DNA from: an uncultured Lachnospiraceae bacterium | Lineage (GTDB): Bacteria; Bacillota; Clostridia; Lachnospirales; Lachnospiraceae | Direction: 5' to 3' | Length of the DNA: 64,000 bases | Assembly (NCBI GenBank): GCA_947384285.1 | Contig: CANDGI010000008.1 | Coordinates: 42,834-106,833 of the forward strand | Translations under genes and position numbers: made by a program | Part shown: one piece after another, positions 50,220-58,541 of the stretch | Numbering within the stretch: position 1 is the first letter of the stretch | How the letters are laid out: each line of letters opens with the position of its first letter | Notes under the pieces: generated by a model | Databases searched by the model: none | What the model saw: only the letters and a program-made list of their open reading frames with translations | Told to the model about the DNA's origin: nothing

Positions 50220-53200
50220 ATGAAGAAATCAGGGAAAAAACTATTGGGGATTATGCTGGCAGCAGCTATGACAGCAGCAGCAGTATTCCCAGTGCAGGGC
50301 ATGGCAGCAGAAGGAAAAGACAGTGAGCATGGATACCAGGAGGAAAACATAACGACTGGAGAAGTTTCGTCCGAGAAACCGGAGGAGAGCCAGGAAGGCC
50401 AGAGAATGCCAGGAGAGAGTCCAGCCCAGCCGAAGGAAGGCCAGGAGATATCAGGAGAAGGCATAGCCCAGGAGCAAAGAGAGGACGCAGCTGAGGAACC
50501 AGGAAAGAGCCAGGAAATATCAGGAGAGGGTGCAGCCCAGGAGCAAAACGAAGGCCAGGAGGAACAGGAAACCCAGGAAGAAGGCAAAAACGCAGAAGGA
50601 ACAGCTCCGGTTGTGGAGGAAAGCGGGGCTTTAGAAGGCAAAAAACAGGATTTGGAAAAAAGCCAGGTTCCAGGAGAGCAGAAGCCAGAGCCAGAAGCGT
50701 CTGATTGGGCACAGCAGAAGACATTTATGGGTCCTCAAAGCGGCGGTGGGGAAAATACCATGCCATTGGAAGGCGCTTATGATATTAACCAGCCGGTCAT
50801 TGAGAGTTTTGAGTTTGCAGAAAATGGCAAGACAGTGACAAAAGATGAGGAACTGCATTTTAGCATATCGGTTTATGATGCAGACAGTGATGTTTCTTCT
50901 GTTTCAGTGGAGCTGTCTGGCAGCTATTGGTATGATAATGTGTTGGAATTTCACAAAAGCCAGGGCAGCCTGTATACTGCAGTCCTTCCATGCAGCAGGA
51001 TTCATGCGGGCAGCTACTATATTCAAAGTATCCGGGTAGAGGATGAGAAAAGCAACTACGTGGATGGGAAAGTCTTGGACGAAAATGGAAGTTATCTCTA
51101 TGGATTTATCCTGGAAGATTCGGTAGAAACCCATAGCATAACCATTTCTGATTTGCAAATAACGAAGAATGCCTCGGAAGGTGCGGAAACATTGAGGGCA
51201 GGGGACAAAGTAACTTATTCCGCAAATGTCCAATGCGAAAACGAAAACATCACGCAGGTGTATTTATATATAAATACAGGGCAAGGCCAGTATAATGGTT
51301 CGGAATATTTCGTGGGAGATTATCATTCAAACACCAAGAGCCTGGAGGGCACATTTGCGGTTGGGGATAAAACTTATCCTACCGTATGGGGGCTCAATAG
51401 GATTCAGATATATACAGCGGCTGGAAGAACATATAATTTTTACCCAGATAAAATTGAACCGGAAAAAGATTTAACATTCATGGTGGAACAGGAGTATGAT
51501 AATGACAAACCCGTCGTAAAGAGCGTTGCCATAGATAAAAACGGACAGGAAGTCCGCTCAGGTGAGACCATTGAGGTGCGGGTGGACGTGGAGGAAGAGC
51601 ATCCTTCTGTTTATGGCCGTGCAGGTTTTTATATGAAGGATCTAAGAGTGACAGAGATGCTGAGCTTGAGATATAATGAGAGCAGCAAAGCATACACGGG
51701 AACAATTCAAATTACAGACTCCACGTATCCGGGCCGATGGGAACTGTCTTCTCTAAATATCAGCGATACCTATAACAATACGGCGCATTTGTCTGACTAT
51801 ATGGAAACCGGGGAAGAGATTTCCCTCCCATATTATAGTGTGCCAGAAGACGCCTATGACAGGACGAAGCCCATCATCAAGGATATCCGTATTGATAATG
51901 GGGAACTGGCAAAGGCTGGGGAACAGGTTACGATAACAGTGGAAGTGGATGAACAAAATCCGTATTACAGTGCAGAAGCACGGGTTGTTACGCAGGATTG
52001 GCCGAACCAGAATTATCAGAATATTTATTTGTATTACAACACTAATTTGAAAGCATATGTGGGGGAAATAGAGATTACAGAGACGACGGAACCCTGCAAA
52101 TGGGAACTTACCTATTTGCAAATCCGGGATATCAATGGAAACCGCACCGATCTGTCTGAGTATGAAGAAGACGGTTCCTGGTATTACACTGTGGATCCAG
52201 ACGGCTATGATGTGGAAAGCCCGGTGATTGAGGAGATAACCATTGACAAAAAGGGGCAATGGCTCAAAGCGGGGGATACCGTTGCGATAAAGATAAAAGT
52301 AGATGAAAAAAATCCTTCCTATTATGGATATGCATATTTTTATCCCCAGGTAACGAATGTTTCTTCATACGTTCGTCTTGCTTTGCCGTACAATCCAGAT
52401 ACCCGGGAATATGCAGGGACAATCCAGATTACTGAGGATACCTACCCTTGCGAATGGATGCTTACTGAATTGGAGATTACAGACCAAGCAGGGCGCAGGG
52501 CTTACCTGTCTGATTATAAGCCGGATTGGCAGGAGACCTGTCCATGGTATTACAGGGTGAAATCAGGAAATACATACCGGGAAGACGTAAAGGATGTAAC
52601 ATTTAATTTCTATGGTTATGCAAAACAGGAAGACGGAAGCTACAAGCCGGACTCCTTAATTTCCAGCCAGACCGTTGAAAACGTAGGGCGGAGAGTGACA
52701 TTAAAAGAATTAGGGATATTCCCACAGCCTATAGAAGGGACTGCTGCCCTCTGGAAATATAACTGGACGGAACGGGAAGTGGATGAGGATACAGAACTTC
52801 TGTTTTTGGGCACGGAAGATACTTCATGCAGCTTTTTTGCCTCCTATGACAAAGGCTGTGCAAATGTAACTCTCACCTATATGTCAGAAGACAGCGGGGA
52901 GAAAACGGTAATCCTTCCCATGTTCTTGGACAGGGAGGCTGCATACCAGGATGTGCTGGATGCACTGGAATTGCCGGAGGATGGAAAAGCAGATGATTTT
53001 ACCAGGTTCAAACTGGGTTACAACAATGATTACCATAATGAAACAACTCAGGTAGGAGATTTTGCTTTAATTTCTGTGGAAGCCCAGTATAAAAACTGCC
53101 AGGTAGCATGGAATACAAGATATTTGGACAAGGATGGAAAGGAAACCTCTAAGGTAATTACAAAATCATATTTGGAAGGAACAAAGGCAGGTGATGCTTT

Positions 53201-54641
53201 GGCAGAATTGGCGGAACCAGAAGAAAGCGCCGGCATGGAATTTGAAAAATGGATTCTGCCAGATACTGCGGAGGATGAAACATTATCCCAGCCTATGGCA
53301 AGCCTGGATGTGGTTGCAGCATATTCCGGGAAAACTACAGTAGATACCTCTTATACCTACCGAGGAGAGGACGGAATCATAACGTGCGGCAATCAGCTGA
53401 TGGTAATGGATGGGGAAGGCCTTTCCGACGCGGCGATCCAGGGAGAAGCCACTGGAGCGTTTAAAGAGGTGAGCCATTTCAAGGGGCTTATGCTGTATGA
53501 ATGGACAGGAACCATGGATATTAACCAGGAAAAATATAAAAAAGTTCAGTTCCAGGCGCAATATTATAATTGCGTGGCAGTCCTGAAATATCCAGATGAA
53601 ACCTGCGAATATGTGGTTGTGGATAAGAATGCAGAATTTACGCTGCCAACAGAAAATGAAAATTATGAAGACATTCTTTGGGAAGGCTATGAAAAAGGCC
53701 AGACAGTAGTGATTACAGAGGACAAGGAATTCCTTGCAGAAGATGCCAAACGAAAGGACGGCTCCAAAGAGGAACCAGAAGGAACCAGGCTTTCCCAGGA
53801 GGAGATTGCAAGGATAAAAGAAGAGCTTGCAAAGGCAGAGGATGGGGCTGTTATTGAGATTGACATGAAAAAAGCTACCGTGGTTCCCAAGGAAGTGTTA
53901 GAAGAAATCAAAGACAGGCAGGTGGACATTGTTCTTGATATGGGTGCGTATTCCTGGTCCATCAGCGGAGTGGATGTAGCGGCCACGGAATTAAAGGATA
54001 TTGACCTGGAAGTGGCAATCGGCACAGATACAGTACCCTCCAGCCTGGTGGAAGCGATTGCAGAAGGGAAGCCAGCCACACAGATTTCCTTGACCCACAA
54101 CGGTGAATTTGGGTTCCGGGCAGACCTTACTTTGAATTTGGGCAGTGAAAACAGCGGCGATACTGCAAACCTTTATTACTATGACAGCTCCGGGAAATTG
54201 GTGTTCCGCAATGCCGGGCAGATTGGAGCAGATGGGACTACAAGCCTTTCCTTCTCTCACGCATCCGATTATGTAGTGGTGATTGATAAAGCTGCAGCGC
54301 CAGAGACCGGCCAAAAAGAGGATAAAACTGAAAACCAGGAAACCAATGAGAACAAAGAAACCGAGAAGCCGGAAAACAGTGGGAAAGAAGATATTGAAAA
54401 CCCAGAGGACGCCAGGAAAAAAGACCTAAAGAAACCGGATGATAATGAAAAAGAAGAACTTGAGCGGCAAGACGGCAGACAGGAAGAGGGAGATGCAAAG
54501 GTGGATGCTTTAAAGAGCAATAAGAAAAATGAAACCGCCAATGTAAAAAGAAACCAAAGCCATACTACTGCGGATTCTGGAAAAACAGAGCTTCCAGGAA
54601 CAGATTCCAGCCAAAGAAAGAGCCCGAAAACCGGAGAATAA
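50220..54641 (+). CDS. Very large secreted surface protein ending in SPKTGE, paralogue of 45788-49375
   Basis: 1473 residues. The signal peptide (LLGIMLAAAMTAAAVFPVQG) is followed by a Glu/Gln/Gly-rich spacer with repeats (KEGQEISGEGIAQEQ, KSQEISGEGAAQEQ) up to about residue 180. There are five Ig-like repeats (from about 184, 305, 425, 545 and 663), two more than in its paralogue. Then come the same FNFYGYAKQEDGS part, the same C-terminal domain (SLTHNGEFGFRADLTLNLG) and a charged tail ending KSPKTGE. Again there is no membrane anchor after the motif. The start is behind GAGGAGG. It probably shares a transcript with the sortase. Ligand unknown. Confidence 0.88.
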   Translation: MKKSGKKLLGIMLAAAMTAAAVFPVQGMAAEGKDSEHGYQEENITTGEVSSEKPEESQEGQRMPGESPAQPKEGQEISGEGIAQEQREDAAEEPGKSQEISGEGAAQEQNEGQEEQETQEEGKNAEGTAPVVEESGALEGKKQDLEKSQVPGEQKPEPEASDWAQQKTFMGPQSGGGENTMPLEGAYDINQPVIESFEFAENGKTVTKDEELHFSISVYDADSDVSSVSVELSGSYWYDNVLEFHKSQGSLYTAVLPCSRIHAGSYYIQSIRVEDEKSNYVDGKVLDENGSYLYGFILEDSVETHSITISDLQITKNASEGAETLRAGDKVTYSANVQCENENITQVYLYINTGQGQYNGSEYFVGDYHSNTKSLEGTFAVGDKTYPTVWGLNRIQIYTAAGRTYNFYPDKIEPEKDLTFMVEQEYDNDKPVVKSVAIDKNGQEVRSGETIEVRVDVEEEHPSVYGRAGFYMKDLRVTEMLSLRYNESSKAYTGTIQITDSTYPGRWELSSLNISDTYNNTAHLSDYMETGEEISLPYYSVPEDAYDRTKPIIKDIRIDNGELAKAGEQVTITVEVDEQNPYYSAEARVVTQDWPNQNYQNIYLYYNTNLKAYVGEIEITETTEPCKWELTYLQIRDINGNRTDLSEYEEDGSWYYTVDPDGYDVESPVIEEITIDKKGQWLKAGDTVAIKIKVDEKNPSYYGYAYFYPQVTNVSSYVRLALPYNPDTREYAGTIQITEDTYPCEWMLTELEITDQAGRRAYLSDYKPDWQETCPWYYRVKSGNTYREDVKDVTFNFYGYAKQEDGSYKPDSLISSQTVENVGRRVTLKELGIFPQPIEGTAALWKYNWTEREVDEDTELLFLGTEDTSCSFFASYDKGCANVTLTYMSEDSGEKTVILPMFLDREAAYQDVLDALELPEDGKADDFTRFKLGYNNDYHNETTQVGDFALISVEAQYKNCQVAWNTRYLDKDGKETSKVITKSYLEGTKAGDALAELAEPEESAGMEFEKWILPDTAEDETLSQPMASLDVVAAYSGKTTVDTSYTYRGEDGIITCGNQLMVMDGEGLSDAAIQGEATGAFKEVSHFKGLMLYEWTGTMDINQEKYKKVQFQAQYYNCVAVLKYPDETCEYVVVDKNAEFTLPTENENYEDILWEGYEKGQTVVITEDKEFLAEDAKRKDGSKEEPEGTRLSQEEIARIKEELAKAEDGAVIEIDMKKATVVPKEVLEEIKDRQVDIVLDMGAYSWSISGVDVAATELKDIDLEVAIGTDTVPSSLVEAIAEGKPATQISLTHNGEFGFRADLTLNLGSENSGDTANLYYYDSSGKLVFRNAGQIGADGTTSLSFSHASDYVVVIDKAAAPETGQKEDKTENQETNENKETEKPENSGKEDIENPEDARKKDLKKPDDNEKEELERQDGRQEEGDAKVDALKSNKKNETANVKRNQSHTTADSGKTELPGTDSSQRKSPKTGE

Positions 54642-54653
54642 AATTCCAGGGAT

Positions 54654-54757
54654 ATGAGTGGAATAGAATTATGAGTAGAATATGCTTATGAGTGGACTAA
54701 GAGTTGTAAGTAGAATATGCTTATGAGTGGAATATACGTATGAGTAGGCTGGAATAG
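54654..54757 (+). repeat. Six degenerate 17-18 bp tandem units after the surface-protein gene
   Basis: The units follow the pattern ATGAGTRGAATATGCTT with substitutions. They lie between the stop codon and the terminator and are therefore probably transcribed as 3' UTR. There is no protein reading frame across them. Confidence 0.75.
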
Positions 54758-54770
54758 GTTAAGGGCTGTG

Positions 54771-54805
54771 AAAGGTGCAAAGCTAAAAAGCTTTGCACCT
54801 TTTTC
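54771..54805 (+). terminator. Terminator of the sortase/surface operon
   Basis: A perfect 14-bp stem (54771-54784 with 54789-54802) with an AAAA loop and a T-rich 3' side. Confidence 0.9.
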
Positions 54806-55080
54806 TTAGCGCTGCAGCCAACAATCAATCTTTCGATACACAGGAAAGGCAGGATGGCCCTTTGCCTAAGCAAATGATTTATGGGTGTTCTAAGTGCAGG
54901 CGAAATCCACTGCTTAGGTCAGCTTAGGAAGGAAGGATTTCCTGTCTTCCTTAGCCGGAGTCAGCAGTTAGGAACTGTTCAGAAATAACTTTTGAACAGT
55001 TCCTTCGTTCGTCGGAACGTTGCTCGGTTTGTGTGGCAAAGAGCCATCCTTTCTTGACCCCCATCTCCCAATATGAAACA
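54806..55080 (+). repeat. Family 1 palindromic repeat, copy D
   Basis: The left end TTTCGATACACAGGAAAGGC and the arm GGATGGCCC pair with GAGCCATCC on the right arm; other copies have GGATAGCCC/GGGCTATCC, again a matched change. The inner hairpins are as in copy B. A 33-bp hairpin is inserted at 54971-55003. The gap 54642-55173 holds tandem units, a terminator, this repeat and the padR promoter; no gene is seen. Confidence 0.8.
54971..55003 (+). mobile_element. Nested 33-bp hairpin inside copy D
   Basis: GGAACTGTTC at the left is exactly complementary to GAACAGTTCC at the right, around AGAAATAACTTTT. It is flanked by TTA on the left and TTC on the right. Uninterrupted copy B reads CAGTTAGTTCG here, so the insertion duplicated TTA with one later change. 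Its ends match the 155-bp element at 24094-24248. Confidence 0.65.
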
Positions 55081-55093
55081 TATACATATATCC

Positions 55094-55146
55094 TTGACAG
55101 ATATATCAGCATCTGATATATTAAATATATCAGGAAACGATATATT
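55094..55146 (+). promoter_or_regulatory. padR promoter with two palindromic operators
   Basis: TTGACA at 55094-55099, a 17-bp spacer, and TATATT at 55117-55122 with the extended TGA. A perfect palindrome of 9-bp arms (ATATATCAG/CTGATATAT, 55101-55121) fills the spacer and -10. A second (AATATATC/GATATATT, 55124-55146) lies just downstream. This is the layout expected for PadR autorepression. Confidence 0.82.
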
Positions 55147-55173
55147 GGACAAGGATAAATGGGAGGTGAGCGT

Positions 55174-55542
55174 TTGGCAGAAAAGCAGCCTGCAATGACA
55201 GAAGCGGTCTATTATATTCTCTTATCTTTGCAGACGCCCAATCACGGATATGGAATTATCCAAAACACCCTGGAGCTGACGGGAGGGAGGCTGGAATTAG
55301 GAGCCGGGACTCTCTACGGAGCCATCAATACCCTGGTGGATAGGCAGTGGATTCGGCTGTACAGTGAAGATAAGAAGTCACGGAAGAAAAAGCAGTATAT
55401 TTTAACAGAACAAGGGTTTTCGGCCCTGCAGCAGGAGGTTAGAAGGCTGAAAGAGCTGTTGGAAAATGGAGAGCGTGTACTGTCTTTGCAGAGTATCGAA
55501 TGTGAAATTTTAGAGGAAGCGGTAAACCTGCAAATGACATAA
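55174..55542 (+). CDS. PadR-family transcriptional regulator
   Basis: 122-residue winged-helix repressor. The N-terminal part (MTEAVYYILLSLQTPNHGYG) and GAGTLYGAINTLVDRQWI followed by KKQYILTEQG are typical of PadR. The TTG at 55174 has GGAGG seven bases upstream; the ATG at 55159 has only a closely spaced AAGGA. The divergence of operators upstream supports self-control. It is followed 13 bp later by a DUF2812 gene, the usual partner of such PadR genes in Firmicutes. The inducer is unknown; many relatives respond to membrane-active compounds. Confidence 0.9.
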   Translation: MAEKQPAMTEAVYYILLSLQTPNHGYGIIQNTLELTGGRLELGAGTLYGAINTLVDRQWIRLYSEDKKSRKKKQYILTEQGFSALQQEVRRLKELLENGERVLSLQSIECEILEEAVNLQMT

Positions 55543-55555
55543 AGGGAGGGAAGCG

Positions 55556-56156
55556 ATGAGAAAGTTCCGATTATATTTTGATAAAGAGAAGGAAGAAATT
55601 TGGCTCAATGAGATGTGCCGCCAAGGCTGGGCAATGGCAGGATTTTTTCTGGGAGTTTATAATTTTGTGCCATGTGAATTTGGAAAATATACCTATCAGA
55701 TAGATATGCCCCCGATATCTGGAAAGCTGTGTATGAGGGATAAAGAGAAAAGGGAATATATTGAATTTGTGGAATCAACGGGGGCAGAATATGTGTGCTC
55801 CTGGGGGTTTTGGATTATTTTCCGGAAGGAGGCAGACAAACAAAGGGGAGTTTAAGCTGTATACAGATTCAGAATCCCAAGTCCGGCTGTATCAGCGGAT
55901 ACGCTTGGTGTTTTTCCTGATTGGCTTGTTCGATCTTTGGGTCTGTATGTTTAATACCCTTAATTTCTGGAGATATACAGGGGATTTTTTGTTGGAAAGG
56001 CATGGAAACCTGCTGGATTTGGATGGAGGGCTGCTCCTTGCTTTTGGGTTAGCAGTTGTTTACCTGATGACATCCGTAATGCTGGCGATGGCGGTGCGGT
56101 TTACCATAAAAATACGTCGCCTAAAAGGAATATCCAAAGATGGTTCATGGGGATAA
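55556..56156 (+). pseudogene. DUF2812 membrane protein gene split by a frameshift
   Basis: The first frame (55556-55855) codes the N-terminal DUF2812 domain (RKFRLYFDKEKEEIWLNEMC ... CSWGFWIIFRKEAD) and stops early. The next frame continues the family sequence with GEFKLYTDSESQVRLYQRI and two membrane spans (LVFFLIGLFDLWVCMFN; LLLAFGLAVVYLMTSVMLA) to 56156. The switch falls near the GGGG run at about 55845-55849. The two halves joined would give about 195 residues. It may be a true mutation, a phase-variable tract or a sequence error. In relatives this gene follows padR and probably acts with it in membrane stress sensing. Confidence 0.78.
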
Positions 56157-56175
56157 GGATTCCAAAAATTTTCTC

Positions 56176-56224
56176 TTGACAGAATCCATAATCTATTTTA
56201 TTGTATTATATAAATAGTACAATA
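56176..56224 (+). promoter_or_regulatory. Promoter and possible operator of the ABC exporter genes
   Basis: TTGACA at 56176-56181, then at 17 bp TATTGT (56199-56204), a moderate -10. An inverted repeat TATTGTA/TACAATA (56199-56205 with 56218-56224) overlaps it, a candidate operator. The start codon is at 56246 behind AAGGAAGGA. Confidence 0.55.
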
Positions 56225-56245
56225 ATACATAAGGAAGGAATGGCT

Positions 56246-57028
56246 ATGAAAGAATTATTACAGGTGCGGGACTTGAAAAAAACCTTTAAGATTTCCGCAA
56301 AACAGCAGAAAATCCAGAAAACAAAAGAAAAGGTAAAAGTAGCAGTCAACCATTTGACCTTTACCGCCTATCAGGGGGAAGTGTTCGGGCTGCTTGGCTC
56401 CAACGGCGCTGGGAAGACTACCACATTGCGCATGATGGCTTCTTTGATTACGCCGGACGAAGGGGATGTGCTGGTGGATGGAACCAGTGTGGCAAAAGAT
56501 CCTGCCAAGGTCCGCAGTAAAATCGGCTTTCTCACCAGTGAGCTGAAGCTGGAAGAGTTTTTCACACCGAACTATTTGTTTGATTTTTTTGCAGAGCTGC
56601 ATGGCGTAGAGAAAGGAACTGCAGAAAAACGGAAACAGAAGCTTTTTGATAAATTCCAGATTTCAGAATTTGCAGAGGTAAAGGTGGCAAACCTGTCTAC
56701 TGGCATGAAACAGAAGGTGTCCTTGGTGATTTCCATTGTCCATGACCCGGATATTATCATTTTTGATGAGCCCACCAACGGGCTGGATGTATTGACCGCA
56801 AAAGTGGTAACAGATTTTCTTCTGGAGCTGAAAGCGCAGGGCAAAACCATTGTGGTTTCTACCCATATTTTCAGCCTGATTGAGAAAATTTGTGACAGGG
56901 TAGGCATTATCATAGACGGAAGCATGGCAGTCTGTGACACGTTGGAAAATCTGACAAAAGACAAATCCCTGGAAGAGAAATTCTTTGATATCTATGCAGA
57001 AAGAGCAGGTGAGTCCTATGAAAAGTAA
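56246..57028 (+). CDS. ABC transporter ATP-binding protein (NatA-like)
   Basis: 260 residues. Walker A is GLLGSNGAGKTTTLRMMASL, the signature is NLSTGMKQKVSLV, Walker B is DIIIFDEPTNGLDV, and the switch His is in VVSTHIFSLIEK. It energises the permease encoded next. The ATG at 56246 is preferred because the ribosome site AAGGAAGGA is six bases upstream; earlier in-frame starts lack a site. Gene overlap with the permease (11 bases) shows a two-gene unit. NatAB-type systems export Na+ in Bacillus, but related ABC-2 pairs export drugs or peptides, so the substrate is open. Confidence 0.9.
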   Translation: MKELLQVRDLKKTFKISAKQQKIQKTKEKVKVAVNHLTFTAYQGEVFGLLGSNGAGKTTTLRMMASLITPDEGDVLVDGTSVAKDPAKVRSKIGFLTSELKLEEFFTPNYLFDFFAELHGVEKGTAEKRKQKLFDKFQISEFAEVKVANLSTGMKQKVSLVISIVHDPDIIIFDEPTNGLDVLTAKVVTDFLLELKAQGKTIVVSTHIFSLIEKICDRVGIIIDGSMAVCDTLENLTKDKSLEEKFFDIYAERAGESYEK

Positions 57029-58208
57029 TATGATGACAGTAATGAAAAAGGAATTAAGACGGTTTTTTACAGACAGACGGATGGTGCTTACCACATTGCT
57101 TATGCCAGGGCTTATGATTTATCTTTTATACTCCTTGATGGGGCAGGGATTTGCCAGCCAGTCTAGTGATTCAGAGGATTTCAAAGCAAAGATCCAGGTC
57201 ATGTCGCTGTCAGATAATATGCGCTTTTGGCTGGACCAGGACAGCCTTCCTGTGGAATTTACAGAGATATCCGGGGAGCAGGAAAAAGAAAAGGCTCTGG
57301 AAGCTCTGGGAAACCAGGACAGTGAATACCATCTGGTGGTATGTTTCCCAGAAAATTTTGACCAGCTGATAACGGAATATGAAGTGTCCTCCGGGCTGCC
57401 TGCGCCTATGGTAGAGGTTTATTATAATTCCAGCAATACAGATTCCCAGTCTGCTTATAGAATTGTGACGGAGCTTTTAAACAGCTATGAATCTGCTATG
57501 GCTAACAAATTTGATGTGAATGTGGGCGGGGAGTATGATCTGGCTTCCGAAGAAGATATTTCTGCCCAGGTATTTTCCATGATGGTGCCCATGCTGATGA
57601 TGGCCTTTTTGTTCAGCGGCTGCATGGCGATTGCACCGGAATCCATTGCAGGGGAAAAGGAACGGGGAACCATTGCCACATTGCTGGTTACGCCTTTAAA
57701 AAGAAGCCATCTGGCTATGGGAAAGGTCATAAGCTTAAGCATCATTGCCATTCTGTCCGGCCTTTCCAGCTTCCTGGGGATGATGCTTTCCCTGCCAAAA
57801 TTGATGGGGGATGGGGAACTCATCAATGCGAATGTGTATGGTATGCAGGATTACCTCATGTTGCTTTTGGTTATCCTGTCTACGGTTTTAGTGATAGTAG
57901 CTTTGGTTTCAATCGTATCCGCTTTTGCAAAGAATGTAAAAGAAGCTACCGGGTGGGTAACGCCCATTATGATAGTTTCCATGCTGTTAGGAGTAACTTC
58001 CATGGTAGAAAGCCTCTGCAAGACAGAACCGGTATGGTTCTTCATTCCCTTGTATAACAGCGTCCAGTGCATGAACGCAATTTTCTCCCTGAATACGGAT
58101 ATGGTGAATATTGCGGTGACAGTGGCGGCAAATATCTGTTATGCTGGTATTGGGGTAGTGGTTCTTACAAAAATGTTTGACAGCGAGAAAGTTATGTTTT
58201 CTAAATAG
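57018..58208 (+). CDS. ABC-2 type permease (NatB-like)
   Basis: 396-residue permease. A first membrane helix (MVLTTLLMPGLMIYLLYSLM) is followed by a large extracytoplasmic loop (about residues 45-180) and a cluster of five spans. The family phrase ESIAGEKERGTIATLLVTPLKR lies near residue 210. The start at 57018 is chosen by the upstream GCAGGTGAG and by overlap with the ATPase gene. Its architecture is that of NatB and YhfC-like export permeases. A terminator at 58307 closes the unit. Confidence 0.88.
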   Translation: MKSNMMTVMKKELRRFFTDRRMVLTTLLMPGLMIYLLYSLMGQGFASQSSDSEDFKAKIQVMSLSDNMRFWLDQDSLPVEFTEISGEQEKEKALEALGNQDSEYHLVVCFPENFDQLITEYEVSSGLPAPMVEVYYNSSNTDSQSAYRIVTELLNSYESAMANKFDVNVGGEYDLASEEDISAQVFSMMVPMLMMAFLFSGCMAIAPESIAGEKERGTIATLLVTPLKRSHLAMGKVISLSIIAILSGLSSFLGMMLSLPKLMGDGELINANVYGMQDYLMLLLVILSTVLVIVALVSIVSAFAKNVKEATGWVTPIMIVSMLLGVTSMVESLCKTEPVWFFIPLYNSVQCMNAIFSLNTDMVNIAVTVAANICYAGIGVVVLTKMFDSEKVMFSK

Positions 58209-58541
58209 CGGATTTTTTGGAAGAACGCTGTATTTCTCATGTATTGTAAGATAGAGTGTTTGTTGTAACAATAAGTGAATATTTTATCTGTTCAAGGAGA
58301 CACTATAAAAAGAAAGGCCGTTTTCAATAAAGAAGAAAGCAGGCTTTTCTTTTTTGAACCACAATTTGACGGCTCACACAGCAAATTATATATGCCAATG
58401 CACAACCACTCTGCAGCTCACATAGCGGATTTTTTCATATTTCGATACACAGTAAGATACCTCATCCCGTGAGGAAGGAAGCCCTCGAATTGACGTCTGT
58501 CCCCGAAGATAGAACAATATAAAATGCCCAGGAGGAATCAC
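58209..58541 (+). other. Intergenic region with terminator, remnant and promoter
   Basis: Holds the terminator at 58307-58355 and a 12-bp match to the family 1 left end (TTCGATACACAG, 58441-58452), too short to call a copy. A small hairpin (CCTCATCCCGTGAGG) and a possible promoter follow, with TTGACG at 58490-58495 and A/T-rich ATATAAAA at about 58517-58524. No gene is seen. Confidence 0.5.
58307..58355 (+). terminator. Terminator of the ABC exporter operon
   Basis: A 13-bp stem (AAAAAGAAAGGCC with GGCTTTTCTTTTT) with a 22-nt loop. The T run is part of the 3' arm. Confidence 0.7.

Noticed and set aside
58441-58452. TTCGATACACAG match to the left end of repeat family 1
   Set aside because: Only 12 bases match and no arm follows; too short to call a copy.
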